From contig OX291544.1 in assembly GCA_946406115.1 (NCBI GenBank), positions 22,895,521 to 22,959,520 on the forward strand: 64,000 nt of DNA, read 5' to 3'. This DNA comes from Apoda limacodes (Eukaryota; Arthropoda; Insecta; Lepidoptera; Limacodidae). Position 1 is the stretch's first letter; the number at the start of each line of letters is the position of its first letter. The notes under the pieces are model-generated. The model worked only from the letters and a program-made list of their open reading frames with translations. It had not been told where the DNA came from and searched no databases. Both the position numbers and the translations under genes were made by a program. Positions 48,601 to 60,500 of this stretch are shown here, piece after piece.

Positions 48601-49384
48601 AACCGTGTTGGTGGTATCAAATCAAAATACTTACCACCTTTTTAGTTTTTAATACCTAATTAATGAATTCGATTTAATTACTCCGGCGATATTTTTTACC
48701 GCGTAGCAACAAATTTCAATGTAACTATAATAAGAATAGGATTAGAAACTGGTAAGACTGATCAAAACACTTATACTCTAATGAAAGTGTTATTTTATGC
48801 ATGCCGTCTAAAATACTTTAAGTACCTATATCCTGGTTTCTGAATTATTAAATCACTCTAGTTTATATCCTCTTCGCCGTTCCACTTTGTACACGTATAC
48901 GCTGCAAGAGCGATGAATGTCCTATTCATACCAAACTTGAACGACGCTCGTTTTCATATAGTTCACTACATTCAAGTAGTTTATCTTTTTGAGTTATTCA
49001 ACCTGGGTAGTTCACTGCCAGCCCCTAAAAAATCCATTTTAAATAAAAATAGCAACATGGGTAAAACGCTTGACGTAACTAACGAACACTGCATTTAACT
49101 TCAAACTTAAATAACTCAAAATCACTTTATTGGACATTCAGCGTTCTCTCCGTACCCTTCAAGTATTGTAATGTAACATGTGCCAAAAAAAATATTTTGT
49201 TTATATATAGGTAAGGTGTTAGATTTGTTTTTTTGAAAAACAAAAATATTTTTACACAGTAAAGCTGTTTCATTTATAAACAGAACAGATATTTATAAAT
49301 ACTGTAAGGTAGGTATATAGTATTACTAGCCAATTGATTGGTTCAATCTAGAAAGACTTGCTATTGTAGATAATAAATTAATTA
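45660..49384. other. No gene seen
   Basis: A GC-richer patch at 46535-46740 has a minus-strand frame (MCDCSSPSVSRYFHLG) with no domain or splice support. 47.75-47.96 kb has a GC-richer stretch ending GTCCAGTGGCCACTTGAACG, similar to the end of the 5S SINE (GTCAAGTGGCCACTT), so may be a related SINE tail. Confidence 0.5.
47505..47740 (+). repeat. Family S-related copy
   Basis: CTGCCCGAGGCTCCGCCTGC then CCAAATTTCAACGAGATCGG and TTCAGCAGTGG, in plus orientation. Non-coding. Confidence 0.5.
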
Positions 49385-51060
49385 AGCTTTTTAATCACCA
49401 TGCTCCAATGCCACCAGTCAAAATTAAACATTCTCCAACTCCATGGTTACCTCGAGATATTTAGAAAGCTATGGCAAAACGCAAAATCATATGTTTAAAC
49501 AGTACAAACGCCTGAGATCTCTGGATAGCTGGAACAATTAAGGAATCAAAGCAACCAAATGTGTAGAAATTCTAAACACCGCTACTTTGATCAAATTAAG
49601 AACTCTTCTTCGACAGGACTCTAGGAATTTCTGCATTCAATTGGTGTTGGCAAATCTCAGGATCAAAATACTGAATTAGCAGCCGATATAGATACTCTCA
49701 ATTACCACTTTTCGTCTTCTGCTGATCTAGACACTTACACTAAATCTAAAACTGTCCAATACATTGACAACATGCCTACTCCTAACGTTCAAAATTTTAA
49801 CTTTTCGCCTGTTAATAAAGATGAAGTCAATCATTTTTATCAAACAAGTTTAAGGCGGTGGGCTGCGATGACATTGGACGCAACATGTTATGACTTGTAC
49901 TGGAACACATATTGTAAATTTCTTACTATTTTTTGGTCAATTTCCAGAATCATGGCGTAGGTAATTTGTTATTTCCCTTTTCCTAAAGTTCGCAACCCTA
50001 TATTAACTAATCATTACCGTCCTTTATCCATTTTGCTTTCCTTTCGAAGATTCTGGAATCGGTCCTACATCGGCAAAGAACAGACTTTTTAACCAAATAA
50101 AAATCTGTTAAATCCATTGCAATCTGAACTCCGCGCTGCCACAGTACGACCACAGCACTTTTAAAATTCTCAGAAGACATTAGGTCTGGGTTGAAAAATA
50201 CAAAGGTTACTGTCCTTATCCTTGTTGATTTAAATGCGTTCAATGCCGTCGATCATGACCAGCTACTGGCGATCCTGAAAAAGTCTGCGATCTCAGCTTC
50301 TGCTATAAAATGGCTCTCCTCTTTCCATTAGACTGACTGGAGTTTGGTGACTGCTGGCGTCTCTCAAGACGGAATTATATCTCTTTTGTTATTTATTGTT
50401 TTTATCAATTATATTACTAACAACTTATAAAATTGAATTAATCCGGAATTAAAGTGAATCCTAACAAATGCCGAGCTATTATGGTTGGAAGTAGACAACA
50501 GGTTAGTAACTTTAACACTTGTAATATACCATCTCTTCGCTACAATGACTTTAGTATACCTTTCGAAAATAAATCAAAAATCTCGGCTTGTTTATGGATG
50601 AAAAACTAAACTGGCCTGTACAAGTTAAGGAGAAGAGTCGCAAATTTTATGCCTTTTTACATTCGATTCGGCAGTTACAAGATTTTTGCCAATTTCTGCT
50701 AAAATATCTCTAGTGCATTCAATTCTTCTTTCCATTTTTGGCTATGCAGACGTGTGTTTTCTAGACCTTACCAAAGTACTTTTGAACAAGCTGGACAGAC
50801 TTCTAAACACTTGTATCAGGTATATTTCCGCTTTTTCATCTAGCCACTTTCAGCTACCTTTTTCAGGTCATTGGTCTACCTCGATGGCTGGCTGGCTTAC
50901 CGATCCGTTGTCTCCGCTCTAAGACTCATCTGCCTCAAAGAAACACCAAGCATAACCTTTCCCATGACTCGCTGAGTCACTTTTTACTTGTAAATTATGC
51001 CAACTGTCTATCACTGTCCACATTTTCACACCACAGGTCATATTTTTTTTAAATTAATAA
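49385..51060 (+). pseudogene. Degenerate LINE polymerase (Jockey-like)
   Basis: Broken frames show the order of a non-LTR polymerase: KIKHSPTPWLPRDI (linker), LTNHYRPLSI (RT start), LVDLNAFNAVDHDQLL (domain A, D in place), GVSQDGIISLLLF (domain B), then LNPNKCRAIMVGS after a deletion that removed the YADD box. Stops and frameshifts are frequent. Endonuclease part absent; inactive, 5'-truncated. Confidence 0.5.
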
Positions 51061-53514
51061 TGCATAAACGGCTCAACAAATTTGAATGAAATTTGTAGCA
51101 CATTTTAGACTATACAATTTTTATCCCTATCAAGAATTCGCGAACGGAAAAATTAATGAGCACAGCTTTATACATTATACACCTGTATACACACCGCAAA
51201 ATGTCAAAGTAATACGAATGGTTTACAAAAGTAAATATGCAAAAATTATTAAATTATCGCTTATTATAATATATAATCGAAATCTAGCGCATTATGGTAA
51301 TCAATTTTTTTTATTATGGAGCGTGAGATAAAGAAGCCCCTAGTGACCACAATAACGTTAATAAGTATGTTGTTTTAAAGATATAAATCATAACTTCATT
51401 ATACGAGTTTAGTAAGTATATTGTATAATATTTTACAATTATATTTGATTTGATTGATTTAGAACAATACGAATATTGAGTCGATTTTTTTACCATAAAA
51501 ATAACAACTTTAACTTCCACGCTATTAGGTAAGTTACGCCTGTTTGAATATTTTGATTTATAAATACGAAGCAATGAAAATATGCAAGAAATCACATTAT
51601 TTATTCATTAAAATCAAGTGTTTAAACACTGCCTTAATTATTACAAGGACTACAAGATCAAGGTGTTTACCTTTTTTACATAAAGCAGTTAATTATAATG
51701 CCTATTTTGCTATTATTCGCTACAAAAAAAAAAAAGGTATAATTATTTATAGTCAATTAAAAATGTATAAGGAGAGCTTATCTAACATAAAACAATCATA
51801 GATGCTCGTTTCGACTACTTATCTAATTAGTGATGACAATGAACTATGAAATTAACAATCATATAATACCACACCCTAAATTCATTCATACAGTCAGTCA
51901 TAGCCTTTTAAATACGACAACGTTAAGCTGTCATGATACATTGACTGCGCCGCGACAAGATGCATTGACTGACTGGACAGCATCCGACAGCCATATGTGG
52001 CGACATAGACTACCCGTCTCGCCGTGCACCTTACATCACGAATGGTAGATGCCTTCGATGGCCGACTGTATTAATGAAATTTTTAAGGCTGTGATAATAT
52101 GTTAATAATGAATGTCACAAAAATTGTCTATTCTACATTGTAATTCAGTTTTAACCATAGTCTTCGAGTTCAATATTCTGTCCTATGGACTGCGCAATAG
52201 CCTCACAAAATTGGCAAAACGTAGAAAGAGACAAAGCGAACCTGTTGTCTCTTTTCTCTTTCTATCAACATCCGCCATTTTGTTTGTTTTGCGACCTTTT
52301 TTTCACATCTAGCTAGGAAATGCTATGCTAGTTCTCTATGTAAACGACTCAAACAACATAATTTCAATAACAAATTAATTATATTTCGTCTTAATTAAAA
52401 TCTCAAATAGGTAAATATTTTATTTTAAAAAAAATTACATAGCCTTTACTAAGCACATTGGATTTCATGTTTTCAACTTAAACATTACAGAATAGCTTCT
52501 TACTGGGACATACACACATTTGTCTTTTTGTAGTTTTGACCAGCAAATCAACTTTATTGTTATAACAAATATTATCAGACGAAATAGTTAGCAACGACAC
52601 GTATTTAATAACTAGGTATGTATAGGTACTCAAGGTCTTATCGTGACCTACATTTAATGTACTAAAATTGAAGACTAGAATATAATTGCAATACATTATA
52701 ATTATAAATATTTTTCTTACATTATAAAATATGTATATGAATAAAATCTTGTATTAAATAATTATTGAGCTTTTAACATCCGCCTAAATACAAATATCGG
52801 TTTTGACATTTTGATGCCATTAGAAATGAAACGGCTAAGAGTGTTTCGAACACGTCTACGATAGGGTTCTGTAGCAATAAACCAATTTCGTCCAATTAGT
52901 CAGACGAATTTCGGAATCCATAAATTAAGTCGTTAAATTTAATCCGTAAAAGACTTGTACCGAATTAGTATGGAGCTTGGTATTTTATTTCCAACTAAAT
53001 TCAACCAGCGGCAACAACAGCGAAATAATAAAAATAAATATTGCGACCTCCATTAAAAATAAAAATTGAGTTTCAAAAATGTATTCATATTCTGTATTCA
53101 TAGTCAACTATCAGCACAGACCATAACATTCTAAGAAAAAAAGAAGAAAAAATAATAATATTTGAGCCGTAAATTTTTTAATGGTATTGAGCACTAACCA
53201 GTTCATGAGCCTAAAGATATACGCTCCGTTTCGTAATTCTACGTTCCGTTTTACGTTAAACTAATATTTTTATTTATTATTTCAGAATTTCTAGATTTCT
53301 TCTATTTTTTTCTTTAGAAAAAATATACTCCTAAGCTGGTTAATTTGTAAATTTATTTTAATACCAAAACGGAACACCTTCTACTTGTATGAAACATTTG
53401 GAATTGTCACACTTAGCACTTAGGTATAACTTCCTATACTTCAATGTTATTGCAATGATTTTGGCCAGAATAATTCAAATCCAAAATACCTACACATCAA
53501 CTTCTGCTACATTT
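51061..53514. other. No gene seen
   Basis: A GC-richer patch at 51930-52060 (CTGCGCCGCGACAAGATGC, CCCGTCTCGCCGTGCACC) and an inverted AGAAAGAGACAAA / TTGTCTCTTTTCTCTTTCT pair (52204-52264) stand out; neither is explained. The rest is AT-rich. Confidence 0.5.
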
Positions 53515-53620
53515 ATAGGGATCTGAAGGAGACAGATATCGACAATAATTTTCATTCTACGGAACCCTAACTTAATGTGTGTACAAAACGCACTAGGCCG
53601 GATTTTAACCGACTACAAAA
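53515..53620 (+). repeat. Dispersed repeat fragment
   Basis: CATTCTACGGAACCCTAACT, then CACTAGGCCGGATTTTAACC and GACTACAAAAAAAGAGGAGG, the widespread lepidopteran GACTACAAAAAAGGAGGAG element. Confidence 0.5.
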
Positions 53621-53884
53621 AAAGAGGAGGTTATCAATACGGATGTTTGTATTTAATGTTATGAATTTAAAACTTAAATTTTTGGTCAAAAAAATAATAA
53701 TTGGTGTTAAATTGAATCTGGTGAAACGCCTATTATGTTGATGATAGTATAAAATTTTGTTACGAGTATCGATGTTTTTAGAGTATGAGAAAAAAAAAGC
53801 AATTCGTCACTCAAAAGTAAAAAATTTAAACTTTTAGCAAAAAAAAATAACCGGTGTGTATGTGTTATAGATCTGAACATAGAC

Positions 53885-54000
53885 ACGAACTTCAAACTGT
53901 AATTCAGATCAGATTTTTGGAAATAAGTAATTATTTACTTACCATTTTAGTGCATTTTTTTTAATGACGGTTGTTTTTTTTTTTGTTAAATAGTTTTTAT
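53885..54000 (+). repeat. Single copy of the 59.1-kb palindrome arm
   Basis: AACTTCAAACTGTAATTCAG, AGTAATTATTTACTTACC, TTTTAGTGCATTTTTTT and TTTTTTGTTAAATAGTTTTT align with the right arm at 59160-59290. Confidence 0.5.
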
Positions 54001-54409
54001 AAAGCAGTAATACTTGATAATGGTCCTTCTAAAATCCTAAGGGACTACAAGTGGATGAAAAACATGGGTAGGCGCCATAAACCTAATATTTTAAGTTGTA
54101 ATTTTTTACTAAGACAGAGTTAAAAGCTCACAGATGTAATTTCATTTATGGTAAGATACCTAGCCACAAAAACATGATTCTATGACACTTTTAACAAATT
54201 GGATTACACCGATGTAAAAAAGACTTTAATGTTCATTAAAATTGGAATTCACTAACTTACATAAATACACACATATTATAAGATTGCACACACATTATAT
54301 TCGCATTTATCGGTGGAAAATGTAATCCCCTTGATTCATATAAATCTCTTAAAATGTAACAATATGTAAGGATACACACCTAAGATCTGAGAGGTCAGTA
54401 GGTTGGGTC

Positions 54410-54538
54410 TTACTTGCGTTCCATCAAAGTCTTTGCTATTTCTTCATAGAGCGACCGTTTGTATATGCGAGGCTGTCCGTCCTGCAAGTTGTTTGATGAT
54501 AAGCCGTAGTTGTCGTTGTCTAACCAGGGCGTAGTGGG
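54410..54538 (-). CDS. Carboxypeptidase C-terminal exon
   Basis: Minus-strand acceptor CTTTTTTTCAG, phase 0, 42 codons plus TAA (54412-54410). It reads PTTPWLDNDNYGLSSNN, then RIYKRSLYEEIAKTLMERK. The end could form an amphipathic helix; in vertebrate CPE a C-terminal amphipathic helix anchors the enzyme to membranes, so a similar role is possible (inference). The bases CGCAA|GTAAG at the stop also form a good donor, so a longer isoform may exist. Confidence 0.5.
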   Translation of the reverse strand, partial: PTTPWLDNDNYGLSSNNLQDGQPRIYKRSLYEEIAKTLMERK

Positions 54539-57500
54539 CTGAAAAAAAGTTAAAACATATATATATATACAATAAATATAAACAGAAATGTTTTAGTACT
54601 GTAGTCTTAGTAAAGACGGCACTCCACAATCGGCACTAGGCCCGCGACTGGCTTAAATCGCTCTTGTCCAAGGTGAAGGTAGGCCGTGCCCTAACAGTGG
54701 GAACGTATCAAGGCTGGGAAGAAAATATAGATTTGGACATATGTGTAAATCTGCTATTTGTTGTCAGATCGTTTCCACTACTTATTTCTATGTAGCTAGT
54801 GATTAAAGACTTATGGCACATGTATAAAGACACCTAAGTATAGATACACTGCTGCAATAACCTTACTCACAGTAGTGGTTGGTAAAAAAAAAGGTTGTCC
54901 TACCTAGAAAATACCTGCGGTTTCAAAGAAATTTCCTCCTGCGAACGCTTAGTTTGTGAAATTAGCTCCCTGCCAAGGTTTTCTCTGAGGACTACAGTAC
55001 TTATGGGATTCTTCACGAAAGAAGTTATTTAATTATTGGGTCAGCCACGCGCGAATGATGCACCAGGGAGCCAATTCTCACGCGATCGAATTGAACACGA
55101 ATTCGAAATAAAGTACGAATTTAAACTTTCTCGAACGAAAATGTAGTTTAGCAATTCTGGTAATGTCGAATCCGACATTTCTCGAACGCAAGGCGCTCGA
55201 CCTGCTTCGAGTGGTCGGGACCGTTCGAGACTACATCTCGCATTCGAATCATGACAAATTTAGTTCAAAATGATTGGGTTCTAAACATTAATTCTACTCT
55301 TAGCGTGAACTATATATTCTAAAATCTAAAGTAAATGTCTAAAATGTAGGTCAGAGTAATTAAAAGGGCGGAAAAAATGACTTATATTACCAAATATGAT
55401 ATTTTTTTACCTTTATTACTCTCATAATACATTACTAGTCTTTTCTCAATTGATTAATTGGCCGTTTTTTGCTATCAAAGTCGCCCATGACAATAATATT
55501 CTTCTATTTCTATTGATTTCCATCATAACAAACACTAGATTACATCACATACACAAAAAAGTTTGAGGTCCGGCACCGACATCTTTAGTGCTGCGTAGTA
55601 TTTTGATAATACTAAGTGGTAATTTCATGTGAAAAACATTTAATAAACATAATTACACCGTTGAAAAATAAGAATAACCTACAACAAAAACAGAGTTTTT
55701 TTTTTTTTATTTATGTCCAAATATGTTCCGTATAATGATGAAAGCAATTTCTCGAAATAGGGATTTAGTTTACAAACTTAGTTATACTTATTATTTCCTC
55801 ATTAATAATGATGAAACACAAGTAAAATGTTGCTTCAAACATTTTGTAGTCACCGAACCCTTTTTTTAATTTATCAAAAGAAGCATATTAGAATAGGCGT
55901 TTTTAAAAACGCTCTACAACTGTGCAACGGAACGTACCTCATAGCCTAACCGGTTTACAATGGCAACATTCCACCGCTTCGAACGACATTTTGTTCGAAG
56001 GATGTTTCGATTGATAGTGAGAATACAGCAAACGCGAAAATGATGTCGATGATCGAAATTTTACAGTCAAGATAGTGCCTTCCAGATAATCTCTAATACG
56101 AGATTATCTCGGACGAAGTGAGAATTAGGTCCCAGGTGTTGCAAGCTTCCACAGGTTGCGGTGACCGCTTACTTTCAGGCGGACTGCAATCTTGTTTGCC
56201 ACCTTAGTGGTATATTAAAAAAACACACTGTCTAAGAAATAAATCCGTTAAAATATACATAAAAAAATTGTTTCGGTTTTTTTTTCCTCAACAGGGAGTT
56301 TACCCCACAATCTGAGCGTTCAGTCTTTCGGAGACTGTCCCTCGTTTATCGTCGAGTTTGAGCAGAGACTTGAAACAATGGGCCAATTTACTATCATCCA
56401 TTTTCAGTGTTCAACATAAGACGGTGGTTACCGTTCCTACAGTATATGACAGAATCACTTCTTAAGTATTTTTGATTCAAAAGGTACGGCTTTACAGCAA
56501 AGCGCATTACAAGTCCGGTTATGTTTAGTTTTGGTAAAGGCTTGTATAGTGCTTTTCTTTAACACGCTCGTAAAATAACTAATCATATTGACCATAATTA
56601 AAATAGTTTAGGTAATTTTGCCGGCAATTCGCAGCGTTTAAATGTCGATTTCTTTTTTACTTTTTTAAATTAACTTTATTAGGCATTCTTTTTGTTGTGC
56701 CAGTCCCAAATTAAAATAAAACTCGATGACCTATCTCTTTAGTTATCAAAATTCGTGTATAAAAAAGTTCGTTTTATTTTCAAATTTCATATTTGACCGC
56801 TCGAGTGCACGAGTGGACGGCTAAATCATTGCGGGTCGCTGTCTGATACTGTACTGCAAGTACGATTTATCCCAAAGAAGCTTGTGCAACATATGGTCAC
56901 ATATCGTAGCATGTTTGATAAAAGTAATTAATTTAAATATGTATATTGGCTGTAAACACAAGATTTAACATTTAATTGGATTGGATAAATTAGATCTAAA
57001 TCTAATTATTACAACACTACACATGCAAGGTGAGATCGTAAACATATTGGGCAATACGCAAGTGACAATAATTAAGAAGGTATTTAAAGTCGCCTGTCAA
57101 CACTGTATAATTTCAATGCTACATAAATGTTATAATAACGTGCTTGTAAATTAACTTTAAATTGGAAAGTTTTTCAACACCTGCCAATTGATGCATGCAG
57201 GACACACTTTTTCTCGCATATCATATGGAAAAATTTGGGTTATGTTCCGTGGTCAAATAATAAATTCTTTTAGTTTAGTCATTTCCGACTGTACGCCTGT
57301 ATCGCCACAGTGAAGTTGATACACGTTTAGTCTGAATTTAGTGTTGTAACAGCAAGAAAAATTAAATTTACGTAACGCGTCTTTAAGAGGGTGTAATAAA
57401 GGTAAATGTTGCCAATAGTAGAATTGAATTTTCAGTGAGTTAATCAATTCATATATATACAATCAACAACATATATATACATTATAATTCCAAGGTCTAG

Positions 57501-60500
57501 AATAGACAAAAACATAATGCTATAAAATTTTCTCGATAAAAAAAATAACAATCACCTCTAGTTTTTGCTAATTTTCGTTTTTTTTTATACTGGTACACTA
57601 TTCAGCTGAAATATCATTATAATATTGCTCAATGCAAAACCTAGGGCTGTTTTTAAGCAAATTTTTAATACTAGTAATAATATATACTTTAGTTATTAAT
57701 ATTTAATGCTTTGCGTATTTGGACGCATACTTTCATATTCCGCATTGTGTTCAGAATTTGTCTGGCGTTTCCCTCCTCTTATATCAAAATTATCGCTAAA
57801 AAACCTACTAGATATTATCCAACGGTAGGTATCAATAGTATATATTCAGAATATAATGAAAGTAATGTATAAAAAGGTAGGTATTAATACAAGGTATCGA
57901 TACAGATAACCCAAAGAGTCGTACAATATAAGTAAGAAAATAGCTACTTTAAAATTTAATATTTAATTAAAAGATAAATTGTATAAACTACACATGGTTT
58001 TAAAGCAAAGACGCTTTAGTACTTGGAGTTTGAAACTTAGAATAAAGTGAATTATTTTTGGCTAAGCTCAATAAGATACTCTTACTTTGATTGCAATTAT
58101 GAAATTTAAATCAGCTGTATCAAAGTATCACCTAGTATAATAAAAGTATTATTTTTATTATTTATTGTATAAATAAAAATATCGCAACATATTAATCAAG
58201 GAAAAAAATATATGCCTTTATTTGCATAACGACTACTATCTACTACTAAAACTTTCAGTTACACAATTAGAGTTCCAGTTTAGAGATTAAGGTTAATTTA
58301 ATATTATAGTTATAACTCTACCCGTGCCATAACACAGATAAGTAGAACAAACAAAAGCGATATTACGTTATTATTAATTGGGATTCGAGTTGAGATAAGT
58401 TATACGTAAATAAGTAGTTACGTCAAACGCAGGCAAAATGAAACCTGTGGGCGTTCAATTGATAGGCAGAAAGTTGAGTTGGCGGAGTGACGTCAAACTA
58501 AATATATATTATTACCTACTGTTTTGTGACGGTGAAAATAAGAAATGTGCAAGATAATGTGGGTTCCTTGCTTGATGCAAAAAGTTTTCTTGGAAGTTGA
58601 AAATCCGTCGATTTTGAAGCTAAATGCACTAATATTTGGTCCTTAGGTTGAAAAATAAGATGGACGTGTTTTACCGTATTTGAAAAATCATTCCCTAGAA
58701 AGCAAAAGAGGTAACGAAAATTTGTATGAGAATTCTGATATTTTTGTTGGTAAATCTATAAAGCGTTAAAAGATTTACTTAAAAAAAAAATTATTGGCAA
58801 AAATGTGTTCGATACCTGACGTTTTGGATATTCTACAAAATAATACTAAGACTGATTTCGTAGGTTTTTTCTTAATTACAATTAACAAAAAATTTCATAG
58901 AACTTCTATTATGATAGCTTGCATTTCGTTACAATACCTAATCCGTAGCACACACACACATTTTCCATTAAGCCTTATATAACTCCTGTCGCCGTCGGGA
59001 GTTAAAAATAACGTGAAAGATAAATACATATTTGTTACACTTAAATTCCTAAACAAAAAAAAAACCGGCTACAAAAAGATGCACTAAAAAGGTAAAAATA
59101 ATAACTTATTTCCTAAAATCTGGTCTGAATTACAGTTTGAAGTTGGTGTTTGTCATGATACCAACTTCAAACTGTAATTCAGATTAGTAAATCTTATAAT
59201 CAGTTAAAATATATACAGAAGTAATTACTTTTAACCTTTTTAGTGCATCTTTTTTTCAGCCGTTTGTTTTTTATTTTGTTAAAAAGTTTTTATTAAGTCA
59301 CAAAGCGACATAATTTAGATCTGTAAAAAAAAATCTGATTTCGATCTAAATTGTCGGTCTAGATCGTAGTCTTAATAATGTTACAAGTTACAATAAAAAG
59401 AAACTTAAAGCAAAGATGATCACAACCGTCTCGAAACCAGATAGGGTTGCTAGATTTATCAAGCTATAACAAAAAATATAAGAACTTGTTATTAATCTAT
59501 CCAACAAATATAGGGTAAACAAAACTTCCATAAATTTTACCACGAGTAATTCAAACGGAGCTAAAACTATTTTTTTCTAACTGACTGTACAGTTGGCTGA
59601 TGCAGCCATTACTGCTCCATCGGGCTTTTGGGGCGAGACTCTAAATTAGTCTCAGCCATAGCGCCCAACGCTCAATGCCTCCCCGCGGAGGGAACCTCGG
59701 CTTGGGTTGCCGCTCTTGGGGTCGTCCCTTCAAACGCATATCAGGCACCGGCGCGAGACGCGGTCATCTTATCTGGTTTTATAATTTTCACCATACACCG
59801 GTACCTGCACAAGGCTTACTGTACAAGCCATATTAAATTATCAGTTAAATATATAGATTTTTAGTGTATATTTTTACTGTATATTTGCTTCACACAATGA
59901 AGAGCACTAGAAATAATCAAATAAGGAATCTAAATAAAAAAAAATAAAAAAAACAAATAAAGGTACCGTTTAAATAGTTTCTAGAAAATAAAACAAAAAC
60001 CCGTATTTTATACCACGTTATTATACAACCCCTAAACCAAGAAGTGACTACTGAAAACCCTAAAACTAGACGATTTACGTGTTGCCAAAAAAAATCCTTA
60101 ATAAAAAAAAAACTATGTAGATAAATTAATCAATTTAGCACTAAAAGAAATAGGTATTTATCTAAACCGGATAGCACGGGCTTTTATAAGCAACAAAAAA
60201 TCATCTTCGTTGATTATGCAAATTATCTAAGTTTCGAACGATAAAACTACCTATAAGTAGATTAGGCTAATTGGGCGCTGATATCGGAATCGTAAATTAA
60301 AAACCGGAGGCGAAAATGTAGGTTATCTTGTATTGCACATTATAGTTTTATACATCTTTAGTTGCTAAACTTGAGTGCCTAGTTAAATTTTGTTCACACA
60401 CTACCAACATAACATATTTATTTGTAATTTTTATAACATTATATCGGTATGGCAGTTTACAAAAGACATTTCTCTGTAAAATTTCTTTAGAACCTACCTA

